NCBI RefSeq assembly: GCF_003287935.1
Contig: NZ_CP030287.1
Coordinates: forward strand, 2,880,267-2,944,266
Origin: Streptomyces sp. ICC1
GTDB taxonomy: Bacteria; Actinomycetota; Actinomycetes; Streptomycetales; Streptomycetaceae
DNA length: 64,000 nt
Direction of reading: 5' to 3'
Shown here: positions 44,215-53,653 of the stretch, in pieces
How positions within the stretch are numbered: the first letter of the stretch is position 1
Layout of the letters: each line of letters begins with the position of its first letter
Made by a program: the position numbers and the translations under genes
The notes under the pieces: model-generated
What the model was told of the DNA's origin: nothing
What the model saw: only the letters and a program-made list of their open reading frames with translations
The model's database searches: none

Positions 44215-44286
44215 GGCCCGAGGTTACCGGCCCGTACGCCTGTACGGGCAGCCGCTCGCGGAGCCCGGAGCCGGGTCCGGGTACGC

Positions 44287-44327
44287 CGATGGCCCCGACC
44301 CCCGGACAAGGGGATCGGGGCCATCGG
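44287..44327 (-). terminator. Terminator downstream of the DEAD-box helicase gene
   Basis: CCGATGGCCCCGACCCCC pairs with GGGGATCGGGGCCATCGG (one mismatch) across a 5-base loop, 9 bases beyond the helicase stop. Confidence 0.85.
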
Positions 44328-44335
44328 ACGGGTGC

Positions 44336-46492
44336 TCAGTCCTGCGGGGTCTCCACCGCGACGGCGGCCTTGCGGGTCCGCGTGCGCTTCGGCTTGACCG
44401 GGGCCTCCTCGGCGACCGGCGCGGCCTCGGCGGCCGGAGCCTCCGGGGCGACGGCGGCGGCCTTGCGGGTCCGGGTGCGCTTCGGCTTGACCGGAGCCTC
44501 CTCGGCGACCGGAGCGGCGGCGGCCTCGGCCACCACCTCGGCGGCCGGAGCCTCCGGAGCGGCGACGGCGGCCTTGCGGGTCCGGGTGCGCTTCGGCTTG
44601 ACCGGAGCCTCCTCGGCGACCGCGACCGCGACGGCGACCGGGGCCTCGACCACGGCGGCCTGCGCGACGGCCTCGGCCACCGGGGCTGCCGCGGCGACCG
44701 GGGCGGCCGCTGCCTTGCGCGGGGCACGGACGGGGCGGCGCGGCGCGCGCACCGGCTCCACCAGCGGGGCCATCTGGAAGTCCGGCTCCGGCTCCCTGAC
44801 GACGGGCGCCAGGGGCTCGAGCACGGCCACGGGGGCCACGAAGGACGCGGCCGGCGCGGCGGACCGGGTCCGGCGGCGGCGCGGCTTGCGCGACTCGTCG
44901 GCGGCCGGGGCCTCCGGAGCGTCGACCACCGGGGTGACCGGCGCGGGGACCGTGGTGGCCACCGTGGCGATCACGGTCTCGGGGCCCTGCTCCGAACCGC
45001 CGCGGGTGCGGCGGCGCTGGCGCGGCGTACGGGTCCGGGCGGGACGCTCCTCGGCCACCGGCGCGGCGGCGGCGGCGGGGCCGCGGCCCTCCCGGTTGTC
45101 GCGGCCGCCACGGCCACCGCGGCCGCCGGTCTCGCCCAGGTCTTCCAGGTTCTCGGCCTTCAGGCCCGCCCGCGTGCGCTCGGCGCGAGGCAGGGTGCCC
45201 TTGGTGCCGGCCGGGATGTTCATCTCCTCGAACAGGTGCGGGGACGTGGAGTACGTCTCGACCGGGTCGTGGAAGTCCAGCTCCAGCGCCTTGTTGATCA
45301 GCTGCCAGCGCGGGATGTCGTCCCAGTCGACCAGGGTGACGGCGATGCCCTTCTTGCCCGCGCGGCCGGTGCGGCCCACGCGGTGCAGGAAGGTCTTCTC
45401 GTCCTCGGGCGTCTGGTAGTTGATGACGTGGGTGACACCCTCGACATCGATGCCGCGCGCGGCGACGTCGGTGCAGACCAGCACGTCGACCTTGCCGTTG
45501 CGGAAGGCGCGCAGCGCCTGCTCGCGGGCGCCCTGGCCGAGGTCGCCGTGGACGGCGCCGGACGCGAAACCGCGCTTCTCCAGCTGCTCGGCGATGTCGG
45601 CCGCGGTGCGCTTGGTGCGGCAGAAGATCATGGCCAGGCCACGGCCCTCGGCCTGCAGGATGCGGGAGACGAGCTCCGGCTTGTCCATGTTGTGCGCACG
45701 GAAGACGTGCTGCGTGGTGTTGGCGACGGTCGCGCCCTCACCGTCCTCGGAGACGGCGCGGATGTGCGTCGGCTGCGTCATGTACCGGCGGGCCAGGCCG
45801 ATGACCGCGCCCGGCATGGTGGCCGAGAACAGCATGGTCTGGCGCTTCGGCGGCAGGTAGCTCATGATCCGCTCGACGTCGGGCAGGAAGCCCAGGTCGA
45901 GCATCTCGTCGGCCTCGTCCAGGACCAGGGCCCGGACGTGCGACAGGTCGAGCTTCTTCTGCCCGGCCAGGTCGAGCAGGCGGCCCGGGGTGCCGACGAT
46001 GATGTCGACGCCCTTCTTGAGCGCCTCGACCTGCGGCTCGTAAGCGCGGCCGCCGTATATGGCGAGCACGCGGACGTTGCGGACCTTGCCCGCGGTCAGG
46101 AGGTCGTTGGTGACCTGGGTGCACAGCTCGCGGGTCGGAACCACCACGAGGGCCTGCGGGGCGTCGGTCAGCTGGTCGGGCCGCGCCCGGCCCGCCTCGA
46201 CGTCCGCGGGGACGGTGACCCGCTCCAGCAGGGGAAGGCCGAAACCGAGCGTCTTGCCGGTACCGGTCTTGGCCTGGCCGATGACGTCCGTGCCGGAAAG
46301 GGCGACGGGGAGGGTCATCTCCTGGATCGGGAAGGGGGACACAATGCCGACGGCCTCGAGGGCTTCGGCCGTCTCGGGAAGGATCCCGAGGTCTCGGAAC
46401 GTAGTCAGGGTGCTGCCTCTTCTGTGAGACGCGGCGCGAGGCGGCGAGAGGGGGTCGTACCGTGCCGGGCTTGCAGTACTACGCCCGCCCAT
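44336..46492 (-). CDS. DEAD-box RNA helicase with Lys/Arg-rich repeat tail
   Basis: 718 residues from ATG 46492; the conserved part begins at LTTFRDLGILPETAEALEAV, so a start at CTG 46408 is possible. The helicase core (about 35-420) has AKTGTGKT, PTRELCTQV, VLDEADEML, SAT and the VHRxGRTGR motif. The tail of about 300 residues has an RGG-like stretch, then three copies of PVKPKRTRTRKAA among Ala/Glu/Val runs. These tails bind RNA and help ribosome assembly or RNA decay in the cold. The repeats may expand or contract. Confidence 0.9.
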   Translation of the reverse strand: MGGRSTASPARYDPLSPPRAASHRRGSTLTTFRDLGILPETAEALEAVGIVSPFPIQEMTLPVALSGTDVIGQAKTGTGKTLGFGLPLLERVTVPADVEAGRARPDQLTDAPQALVVVPTRELCTQVTNDLLTAGKVRNVRVLAIYGGRAYEPQVEALKKGVDIIVGTPGRLLDLAGQKKLDLSHVRALVLDEADEMLDLGFLPDVERIMSYLPPKRQTMLFSATMPGAVIGLARRYMTQPTHIRAVSEDGEGATVANTTQHVFRAHNMDKPELVSRILQAEGRGLAMIFCRTKRTAADIAEQLEKRGFASGAVHGDLGQGAREQALRAFRNGKVDVLVCTDVAARGIDVEGVTHVINYQTPEDEKTFLHRVGRTGRAGKKGIAVTLVDWDDIPRWQLINKALELDFHDPVETYSTSPHLFEEMNIPAGTKGTLPRAERTRAGLKAENLEDLGETGGRGGRGGRDNREGRGPAAAAAPVAEERPARTRTPRQRRRTRGGSEQGPETVIATVATTVPAPVTPVVDAPEAPAADESRKPRRRRTRSAAPAASFVAPVAVLEPLAPVVREPEPDFQMAPLVEPVRAPRRPVRAPRKAAAAPVAAAAPVAEAVAQAAVVEAPVAVAVAVAEEAPVKPKRTRTRKAAVAAPEAPAAEVVAEAAAAPVAEEAPVKPKRTRTRKAAAVAPEAPAAEAAPVAEEAPVKPKRTRTRKAAVAVETPQD

Positions 46493-46800
46493 TTTCGGGC
46501 GAGCCGTACAGAGCTGCGCGGGACCACTAGCCTTCGCTCAAGCGCTTTATGCCGCTGAGGGGGCCCCTCGTGGGACGCGGTACGCATGAACGTACGCATC
46601 ACGCCGAGGGCGGTCGGGTGGAGCCGATCGGGCCACCGACCGGGCATCCTCATTCGGATGGCCCGCCGAGTGTTCGGCAGGCGCATTACCACTGTACCCC
46701 GGAATCTCGCAGCTGTGTCGGGTGAATTCACCAGGTAGGCGCGTTTACGTGGACTGAGCAGGTGGTTCGCGGCGCGTTTCGGCGAGCTATTGTGCGGAGC
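46493..46800. promoter_or_regulatory. Divergent region, DEAD-box helicase and ferritin-like genes
   Basis: 308 bases that should hold both promoters and, for the helicase, a long 5' leader as is usual for cold-shock helicases. TATTGT (46788-46793) lies just before the ferritin-like ATG and may be its -10 box. No ORF or clear riboswitch seen. Confidence 0.35.
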
Positions 46801-47559
46801 ATGTCGACCGTTGAAAACGCATCGCCCGCCGACGAAAGCGCCTCCGCCGAGGCAGTCGGCATCGCAGCCCAGGACTGGGCCACGGCCTCCGCGTCGCCGC
46901 AGTACCGCGCCGCCGTGGTGGACCTCCTCGGGGCGCTCGCGTACGGCGAACTCGCGGCCTTCGAACGCCTCGCGGAGGACGCGAAACTCGCGCCCACCCT
47001 CGGCGACAAGGCAGAGCTCGCGAAGATGGCCTCCGCCGAATTCCACCACTTCGAGCGGCTGCGCGACCGGCTCGCCGCGATCGACGCCGACGCCACCGCC
47101 GCGATGGAGCCCTTCGCCAAGGGAGTCGACGACTTCCACCGCCAGACCGCGCCCTCGGACTGGCTGGAAGGCCTGGTCAAGGCGTACGTCGGCGACTCGA
47201 TCGCCAGCGACTTCTACCGCGAGGTCGCCACCCACCTCGACACCGACACCCGCGGCTTGGTCGTCAGCGTCCTCGACGACACCGGCCACGGCGGCTTCGC
47301 CGTCGAGAAGGTGCGCGCCGCGATCGAGGCCGACCCGCGCTGCGGCGGCCGCCTCGCGCTGTGGGCCCGCCGCCTGATGGGCGAGGCCCTCTCGCAGGCG
47401 CAGCGCGTGGTCGCCGAGCGCGACGCGCTCTCCACGATGCTCGTCGGCGGCGTCGACGGGATGGCGGCCGGCTTCGACCTCGCGGCCGTCGGCGAGATGT
47501 TCACCCGGATCACCAAGGCGCACACCAAGCGCATGGCGGCCCTGGGCCTCGCGGCCTAG
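46801..47559 (+). CDS. Ferritin-like fold protein
   Basis: 252 residues. Four-helix bundle with ALAYGELAAFERLAEDAKLA and ASAEFHHFERLRDRL (ExxH-like metal site), as in the tRNA hydroxylase MiaE-like / ferritin-like proteins of actinobacteria. Only one half of the di-iron site is obvious. Function unknown. Followed by a strong terminator. Confidence 0.85.
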   Translation: MSTVENASPADESASAEAVGIAAQDWATASASPQYRAAVVDLLGALAYGELAAFERLAEDAKLAPTLGDKAELAKMASAEFHHFERLRDRLAAIDADATAAMEPFAKGVDDFHRQTAPSDWLEGLVKAYVGDSIASDFYREVATHLDTDTRGLVVSVLDDTGHGGFAVEKVRAAIEADPRCGGRLALWARRLMGEALSQAQRVVAERDALSTMLVGGVDGMAAGFDLAAVGEMFTRITKAHTKRMAALGLAA

Positions 47560-47578
47560 TTTCCGTCCCCGGACGTAC

Positions 47579-47621
47579 GAAAGGCCCCCCGCGCGGGAAG
47601 TGTCCGCGCGGGGGGCCTTTC
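47579..47621. terminator. Terminator hairpin
   Basis: GAAAGGCCCCCCGCGCGG pairs with CCGCGCGGGGGGCCTTTC; ends in TTTCGCGTTT. Lies between convergent genes. Confidence 0.92.
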
Positions 47622-47669
47622 GCGTTTCCGCAAGTGGGGCAGGTCAGTGGGGTCGGTCAGTGGGGTCGG

Positions 47670-47972
47670 TCAGCCCCGCGTCGGAACCGAAAACGGAGTC
47701 CGGGGGGACGGCCTCCCGGTGCGCTGGGCGGGGCGCAGCAGCAGCGACAGGACCACCGCGGACACCAGGACGCCGCCGATGAACGTCGCGAGCAGGGTGT
47801 TGTGCCCGGGGCCCAGCGAGGTGTGCGTCAGATAGGCCCCGAAGAGCGCGCCGGACACGCCGCTCACCAGCACCGTCCGCGCGGAGGGCAGCCGCCGGGC
47901 GAACACTCGGACGGCCGCCCCGGACAGGGCGAGGCCCAGGAGAGCGGAGCCAAGTGCCTCGATCAGCAGCAT
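47670..47972 (-). CDS. Small membrane protein, three helices
   Basis: 100 residues, ATG 47972 with AGGAACC upstream. Helices ALGSALLGLALSGAAVRVFA, TVLVSGVSGALFGAYLT and LLATFIGGVLVSAVVLSLLL. Small conserved Streptomyces membrane protein of the transglycosylase-associated type by topology only; function unknown. Confidence 0.75.
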   Translation of the reverse strand: MLLIEALGSALLGLALSGAAVRVFARRLPSARTVLVSGVSGALFGAYLTHTSLGPGHNTLLATFIGGVLVSAVVLSLLLRPAQRTGRPSPRTPFSVPTRG

Positions 47973-48049
47973 GGGGGTTCCTCCCAGAGTGACGTGGGCG
48001 TACCGGAGTGGTGTCGCACTGCGCTCCTACCCGAAGCGGAGGACACGGA

Positions 48050-48081
48050 AACGGCCCGGTGGAGTCATCCACCGGGCCGTT
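48050..48081 (-). terminator. Terminator of DUF3107 gene
   Basis: AACGGCCCGGTGGA-GTCA-TCCACCGGGCCGTT, a perfect 14-bp stem 23 bases beyond the DUF3107 stop. Confidence 0.9.
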
Positions 48082-48104
48082 CCGGACGATCTGCGGCGCG
48101 CTCC

Positions 48105-48332
48105 TCAGAGCGCTCCGAAGCCGACCTTGCGCACGTTGGGCTCGCCCAGGTCGACGTACGACAGCCGGTCGGACGGCACGAGGACCTTGCGGCCCTTGAT
48201 GTCCGTGAGGCTGAGCAGCGGCGCTGAGCCGGACAGGGCGGCGGCGACGATGGTCTCCAGCTCCTCGGCGCTCAGGTCGCTCTCGAGCACGATCTCCCGG
48301 GGTGCGTGCTGCACGCCGATCTTGACCTCCAC
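48105..48332 (-). CDS. DUF3107 small protein
   Basis: 75 residues, GTG start. EVKIGVQHAPREIVLESDLS then GRKVLVPSDRLSYVDLG: the actinobacterial DUF3107 family, possibly ATP-binding in older annotations. Located next to a TetR regulator, as in other Streptomyces. Confidence 0.92.
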   Translation of the reverse strand: MEVKIGVQHAPREIVLESDLSAEELETIVAAALSGSAPLLSLTDIKGRKVLVPSDRLSYVDLGEPNVRKVGFGAL

Positions 48333-48463
48333 GGCCTTGTCCCTCCGACGGTCCGGTTCGCGCGATCAGCCGCGCCGTTACCCGGTCCACATTAGCCCGG
48401 AGAGGGGACGTGTCCGCCGCAGGGCGGACACGCTCGCAGCGAACAGTCGCCGGTCAGCGCCGC

Positions 48464-49102
48464 TCAGATGTCCGTCGGATGCAGCGGGAAACCGGCGATT
48501 CCGCGCCACGCCAGCGAGGTCAGCAGCCCCACCGCGGTGTCGCGGGCGACCGGGCTCTCGCTGGACAGCCAGTACCGGGCGACGACCTGCGAGACCCCGC
48601 CCAGACCCACGGCCAGCAGCATCGACTCGTCCTTCGACAGGCCCGTGTCCTCGGCGATGACGTCCGAGATGGCCTCGGCGCACTGCAGCGAGACGCGGTC
48701 GACGCGCTCGCGCACCGCCGGCTCGTTCGTCAGGTCCGATTCGAAGACCAGCCGGAAGGCGCCGCCCTCATCCTCGACGTAGGCGAAATACGCGTCCATC
48801 GTCGCGGCGACGCGCATCTTGTTGTCGCTCGTCGACGCCAGCGCGGTGCGCACGGCGAGCAGCAGGGCCTCGCAGTGCTGGTCCAGCAGCGCCAGGTAGA
48901 GGTCGAGCTTGCCGGGGAAGTGCTGGTAGAGCACCGGCTTGCTGACCCCGGCGCGCTCGGCGATGTCGTCCATCGCGGCGGCGTGGTAGCCCTGTGCGAC
49001 GAACACCTCCTGGGCCGCGCCCAGGAGCTGGTTGCGCCGGGCCCGGCGCGGAAGTCGCGTGCCCCGCGGACGCGCTGCCTCGGTCTGCTCGATGGCTGTC
49101 AC
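48464..49102 (-). CDS. TetR family transcription regulator
   Basis: 212 residues from GTG 49102 (GGAGGCG upstream). The HTH is GYHAAAMDDIAERAGVSKPV then LYQHFPGKLDLYLALLDQHC. The helical C-terminal domain is of the type often controlling lipid or envelope genes. Ligand and targets unknown; the divergent small acidic gene and hydrolase may be targets. Confidence 0.9.
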   Translation of the reverse strand: MTAIEQTEAARPRGTRLPRRARRNQLLGAAQEVFVAQGYHAAAMDDIAERAGVSKPVLYQHFPGKLDLYLALLDQHCEALLLAVRTALASTSDNKMRVAATMDAYFAYVEDEGGAFRLVFESDLTNEPAVRERVDRVSLQCAEAISDVIAEDTGLSKDESMLLAVGLGGVSQVVARYWLSSESPVARDTAVGLLTSLAWRGIAGFPLHPTDI

Positions 49103-49282
49103 GCCGCCTCCCACTTTCTCTAGAACACAGTGCGCCTTGGCGCCGCGCCGCCATCGTACTTTTCGGTAACCGAATCTGGAGGGTTCAAGCCGAGTTTTCT
49201 CGCGGTACGGACCGCCGGTCACCCGCCGGAGATGCTGGTCAGCGGCGGCCCGACGGCGACGCGGCGGCGGCCGGGCAGCGGC

Positions 49283-49498
49283 TCAGCGGTAGTCGTCCTC
49301 GTCCAGGGCCACCACCCGGGCCTGTTCCGCGGCGTCCCCGTCGGCGGCTTCGCCGGTGCCCACGCCGGTCAGCGGATCGTCCTCGCGCGGGTTCAACTCC
49401 GCCCGCTGCTCCGCCGCGTCCGCCTCGGGGGCCTCCGGGTCGAGGGGTTCCCGCAGCTCTTCCTGGAAGGATTCCGGTTCCGCAGGGTCGACGGTCAT
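49283..49498 (-). CDS. Small acidic protein
   Basis: 71 residues, ATG with GGGGGAG upstream. Nearly all Glu, Asp, Ala and Pro (EPLDPEAPEADAAEQ), ending VALDEDDYR. Likely disordered and cytoplasmic. Conserved in Streptomyces, unknown function. Confidence 0.75.
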   Translation of the reverse strand: MTVDPAEPESFQEELREPLDPEAPEADAAEQRAELNPREDDPLTGVGTGEAADGDAAEQARVVALDEDDYR

Positions 49499-49623
49499 GG
49501 GGACTCCCCCTTTCCATACCTACGAGCCTAGGAGGATCGCGGATACCCCGCCAGACGGCCCGGCATGCGCCTGTGACGGCGAACACAAGGGACCGGGCGT
49601 GATCCTCTCGTAACATTGCCCCC

Positions 49624-50643
49624 ATGTCTTCGACCGAGCTGCCGGGTGTACGGTCCACCGCCGCGTCGTCCTCCCAGGTGGGAGCCGTGCGAGTGGCCGA
49701 AGGAGAGCAGCTGCGCACCGACCGGCTGCCCGGGCTGGAAATGAACGTGCGGGTCCGCCCGCCGGTCCGCGCCGGGCTGCCGCCCGCGCTCTTCGTACAC
49801 GGGCTCGGCGGGTCCTCGCAGAACTGGTCCGCGCTCATGGCGCGGCTCGCCGACTCCGTCGACGGCGAGGCCGTCGACCTGCCCGGATTCGGCTGGTCCC
49901 CGCCGCCCGCGGACCGGGACTACTCCGTCACCGGACTGGCGCGCTCCGTCATCCGCCACCTCGACGCGGCCGGGCGCGGCCCGGTGCACCTGTTCGGCAA
50001 CTCCCTCGGTGGGGCCGTCTCCACGCGGATCGCGGCCGTCCGCCCCGACCTGGTGCGCACGCTGACCCTGGTGTCACCGGCCCTGCCCGAGCTGCGCGTG
50101 CAGAAGTCGGCCGTGCCGACCGCGCTGCTCGCCGTACCCGGCATGGCCGGGGTCCTCGACCGCCTCACCCGCGGGATGAGCGCCGAGCAGCGCACCCGGG
50201 GGGTGACGGACCTCTGTTACGGAGACCCCTCACGGGTGACGCCCGAGGCGTTCGAGGCGGCCGTCGAGGAGATGGGGCGCCGGCTCGCGCTGCCGTACTT
50301 CTGGGAGGCCCTGACCCGTTCCTCGCGCGGCATCGTCGACGCGTACACCCTCGGCGGGCAGCACGGGCTGTGGCGCCAGGCGCAGCGGGTCCTGGCTCCC
50401 ACGCTCCTGGTCTACGGTGGCCGGGACCAACTGGTCTCGTACCGTATGGCGCGCAAGGCCGCGGCGGCCTTCCGGGACTCGCGGCTGCTGTGCCTTCCCG
50501 AGGCCGGGCACGTGGCGATGATGGAGTACCCCGAGGTGGTCGCGGCCGCCTTCCGGGAACTGCTGGAGGGCGCGGGCGACGTGCGCGGCACCGAGCCGGC
50601 CCCCGAGGCGGACGCGGACACCGACGAACACGGCAAGGGCTGA
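49624..50643 (+). CDS. Alpha/beta hydrolase
   Basis: 339 residues. FVHGLGGSSQNWSALMARLA, nucleophile elbow GNSLGG, Asp in YGGRDQLV and His in PEAGHVAMMEYP. TAACAT lies about 10 bases before the ATG and no ribosome site is visible, so the message may be leaderless. It is followed 4 bases later by the DUF3152-type gene, its usual Streptomyces neighbour. Confidence 0.9.
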   Translation: MSSTELPGVRSTAASSSQVGAVRVAEGEQLRTDRLPGLEMNVRVRPPVRAGLPPALFVHGLGGSSQNWSALMARLADSVDGEAVDLPGFGWSPPPADRDYSVTGLARSVIRHLDAAGRGPVHLFGNSLGGAVSTRIAAVRPDLVRTLTLVSPALPELRVQKSAVPTALLAVPGMAGVLDRLTRGMSAEQRTRGVTDLCYGDPSRVTPEAFEAAVEEMGRRLALPYFWEALTRSSRGIVDAYTLGGQHGLWRQAQRVLAPTLLVYGGRDQLVSYRMARKAAAAFRDSRLLCLPEAGHVAMMEYPEVVAAAFRELLEGAGDVRGTEPAPEADADTDEHGKG

Positions 50644-50647
50644 AGAC

Positions 50648-51373
50648 GTGGGACGACATAGTCGCAAGGAGCCGGCTCCGGCTCCCGGCCCCGGCCATCC
50701 GGAACCGGACGCGCGGGCCGCGTCCGCGCCGACCGCCGGGGGTACGGCCGCAGGTGCCCGCGCGTGGGCCGAACCCACCGTCACCCACCAGGGCTACGTG
50801 CCCGCGCCCCGGCCCGGGCAGCCGTCCGGTGCGCGCGGGGGCCACCCCCAGCAGTACGAGCCCGGCGGCGCCTGGGGCGCCCCCGCCCCGTCCGGCCCGG
50901 TGGCCGCCGGCTCGGTGCCAGCCGGCTCCGTGCCCGGAAGCTCCGTGTACGGGGACTGGCGCGGGGCGCCGCGCGGCAGGGGAGCGCCGGCCGGCGGGCA
51001 CACCGCCACCGCACCGGTGCGCGAGAGCGACACCCCGGCCTTCGGGACCCCCGCCGTCGGCTTCCCGCAGGTCACCCTGGACCCGCAGGCACCCCTGAAC
51101 CCGCCGGTCACGTCCACCGGCTCGCACCGCCGGATCAGGGTGACCGGCTCCACGCCCGGGGACGCCCGGACCGCCACCGGCTCGCACCGCCGGATCTCGG
51201 TGCCCGAGGACGCGCTCACCGCCACCGGCTCGCACCGCAGGATCCCCGGCCCCCGCCAAAGGGACAGAAGCGTACGGTCGAGAGCGCGTCGCTCACCACA
51301 TCCATCGGGCCAGGATATCTCCGGCATCAGAGGTGAGAGGGACGCGTATTCAGCTGAGCCGGACGGGCATTGA
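50648..51373 (+). CDS. DUF3152-type protein, C-terminal domain lost
   Basis: 241 residues from GTG. It begins GRHSRKEPAPAPGPG and is Pro/Gly-rich with three TGSHRRI repeats (TGSHRRIRV, TGSHRRISV, TGSHRRIPG). This is how Streptomyces DUF3152 proteins start before a membrane helix and a conserved outer domain. Here the sequence leaves that pattern after about residue 205 and stops, so helix and domain are missing. The break marks the edge of the accessory region that follows. Confidence 0.65.
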   Translation: MGRHSRKEPAPAPGPGHPEPDARAASAPTAGGTAAGARAWAEPTVTHQGYVPAPRPGQPSGARGGHPQQYEPGGAWGAPAPSGPVAAGSVPAGSVPGSSVYGDWRGAPRGRGAPAGGHTATAPVRESDTPAFGTPAVGFPQVTLDPQAPLNPPVTSTGSHRRIRVTGSTPGDARTATGSHRRISVPEDALTATGSHRRIPGPRQRDRSVRSRARRSPHPSGQDISGIRGERDAYSAEPDGH

Positions 51374-51405
51374 GAGACTCAACCGCTCTTCCTAGGGTTG
51401 AGGGC

Positions 51406-52329
51406 ATGAAGAGCGAGAGCGTGCAGGGCATCATGCTGGGCGATGTCGAGGTCATCCGGGTCGTCGAGTGGCAGGGGGCGTTCGCGCCCGCACCCGGTCT
51501 GGTTCCGCGGGCCGCCGCGGAGGCGTGGAAGGGCAACGAGGACTGGCTGGCGCCGGACCACTGGGATCCGGAGACGGACCGGGCGGTGATGGCGCTGCAG
51601 ACCTGGGTGCTGCGCAGCGGCGGGAGGACCGTCCTGGTCGATACCGGGGTGGGCAACGGGCGCGAGCGGCCCGGCTCGCCGCAGTTCCACCACCGGGAGG
51701 GAGACTTCCTGGGTGAGCTGGCGCGGTCGGGCGTCCGCCCGGAGGACGTCGACGTCGTCGTCAACACCCATGTCCACGGCGATCACGTCGGCTGGAACAC
51801 CGTTGCCTCGGACGGGGAGTGGGTGCCGGCGTTCCCCAACGCCCAGTACCTCATCCCGGCCGCGGACGACTTCCATTTCGGCCCGGACAACGGGTACGCG
51901 AACGGCCTGCGCGAGGACGACCGGCTGATCTACGAAGACAGCATCGCGCCCGTCCACCGGGCCGGGCAGAGCCTGTTGTGGGACGGCGTGCACCGCATAG
52001 ACGAACACCTCACCCTGGAATCAGCGCCCGGCCACACGCCCGGCTCCTCCGTGCTGCGCCTCACGTCCGGGGATGACCGGGCGGTCTTCGTCGGCGATCT
52101 CCTGCACAGTCCCGTGCAGATCCTCGCGCCTTCCTGCAACAGCTGCTTCTGCCTGGATCCGGCGAGTGCGGCGGCCAGCCGCCGCCGGATCCTCGAACGA
52201 GCGGCAGCCGAGAGGGAGCTGGTGGTGCCCGCGCACTTCGCGGGTGCGGGCGCCGTCGAAGTACGGCGGGAGGGCAGCGGGTTCGCCCTCGGACCGTGGG
52301 CGGCCTTCGGTACGGAGCAGGCGGAGTAG
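51406..52329 (+). CDS. MBL-fold metallo-hydrolase
   Basis: 307 residues from ATG 51406. NTHVHGDHVGWNT is the HxHxDH metal site, with DTGVGNGRERPG before it and APGHTPGSS and VVPAHFAGAG after. No signal peptide. Relatives cleave lactones or esters, for example quorum lactonases. Next to a divergent regulator and P450 it may detoxify or tailor a small molecule. Confidence 0.9.
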   Translation: MKSESVQGIMLGDVEVIRVVEWQGAFAPAPGLVPRAAAEAWKGNEDWLAPDHWDPETDRAVMALQTWVLRSGGRTVLVDTGVGNGRERPGSPQFHHREGDFLGELARSGVRPEDVDVVVNTHVHGDHVGWNTVASDGEWVPAFPNAQYLIPAADDFHFGPDNGYANGLREDDRLIYEDSIAPVHRAGQSLLWDGVHRIDEHLTLESAPGHTPGSSVLRLTSGDDRAVFVGDLLHSPVQILAPSCNSCFCLDPASAAASRRRILERAAAERELVVPAHFAGAGAVEVRREGSGFALGPWAAFGTEQAE

Positions 52330-52376
52330 ACGGGGCAGGCGGGGCAGACGGAGTAGGCGGGGGCTTCCGCACGGGT

Positions 52377-53411
52377 TCAGCGAACGACCCGTTCGCTCCT
52401 GAGGTCACCGGGAGCCGGGCCCTGGTGCGTTCCCAGGAGTTCGGTGCCGAGCGGCGTGACGGTGTGCACCACGGATTTGCCCCGCCGGGTGGTGGTGATG
52501 AGCTTGGCGTTGCGCAGCACCGTCGCGTGCTCGCTCGCCACCGCGATCGACACGTTCAGGCGCTTCGCCAGCTCGGTGGTGCTGCACCCCTCGGTGACGA
52601 CCTTCAGCGCGGCGGCCCGGGTGCGTCCCAGCAGTGCGCCCAGCGACTGGTCCACGGCTCGCGTCCCGCCCCACAGGGCCGCGCCCGCCTTCTCGTCGCC
52701 GATGGTGGGAATGGCGAGCGTGGGCGCCGAGGCGGCGTCCTGCGGGTCCCACAGCAGGGCCGGGTCCCGCCACAGGAAGACGGTCGGCGCGATGACGAGT
52801 CCGCGTCCCCCGAGGTGGACCTCGACGTTCCGGTGGTACCTGACCTCCAGTACGGGTGGCCGCCACCGCACCAGCGGGACGCACAGCCCTTCCAGCAGGC
52901 GTTCGACCCCGCCGTCGAGCAGTCTCCGTGCGAAGGTCGTCCGCACGCCCTCCAGATGGGCTCTCGCCCTGCTCCAGTAGGGAGCGACCATCGCCTCGTT
53001 GCAGGCGGCGAGTCCCTCGGCGAACTGCCGGCGGGCTTCGAGGTCTCCCCCGACCAGGTTCCGGGCCCACGGCAACTGCGAGGGATGGAAGGCGATGTGC
53101 TCGAATTCGGTCCGCAACCGGGCGGTCGACACCCGCATCAGGTTCTCGACCCCCTCCTCGATGGACGGGGTGTCGCCCATGAGCACCGTCAGGTCGACGT
53201 CCGGGCCGTCCACGGCCAGCAGGCTCGTGAACGGCCGGGCCTTCGCGCCCAGCCGCCCGCGAACCGCCGTCTGCCAGGGATGGAAGGGCAGGGCGTAGGT
53301 GGCACAGTCGCGTAACAGCCGCAGGCTGTACATGGTTTCCGCGGCCGCGCCGATCGTCGCGGCCACCCGGGTCCGGGCCAGGTCCTCGGCAGTGAAGTGA
53401 ATGTGCAACAC
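52377..53411 (-). CDS. ArsR-like HTH regulator with large N-terminal domain (DUF5937-like)
   Basis: 344 residues from GTG 53411 (GGGGGATT upstream). A 260-residue N-terminal domain (VLHIHFTAEDLARTRVAATI) of the type I recall as DUF5937 is followed by a winged helix (STTELAKRLNVSIAVASEHA, LRNAKLITTTRRGK). ArsR-like proteins of this layout are common in Streptomyces. It is divergent from the P450 gene and probably controls it and the MBL gene. Confidence 0.85.
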   Translation of the reverse strand: MLHIHFTAEDLARTRVAATIGAAAETMYSLRLLRDCATYALPFHPWQTAVRGRLGAKARPFTSLLAVDGPDVDLTVLMGDTPSIEEGVENLMRVSTARLRTEFEHIAFHPSQLPWARNLVGGDLEARRQFAEGLAACNEAMVAPYWSRARAHLEGVRTTFARRLLDGGVERLLEGLCVPLVRWRPPVLEVRYHRNVEVHLGGRGLVIAPTVFLWRDPALLWDPQDAASAPTLAIPTIGDEKAGAALWGGTRAVDQSLGALLGRTRAAALKVVTEGCSTTELAKRLNVSIAVASEHATVLRNAKLITTTRRGKSVVHTVTPLGTELLGTHQGPAPGDLRSERVVR

Positions 53412-53653
53412 CGGGAATCCCCCATCGCCGTCCGCTCTGGCGCCACTTGAGCGCCCACCGCAGTCTGTGCCCTGTGCGAGGCTCCGTCCAGGAGCTTTTT
53501 CGTCCAAGGCGCGGTGACCCCGGACGGTTCGGGGCGGGCGGGGCGGAGGCACACTTCCTTGCGCGGCCCGGCTCCTGCATCATGGCCCGGCACCGGAGTT
53601 CACCCGCGCGGGCCGTCCCGCACCCCGCTACCGACCGCGATCCGGAGGCCCGT

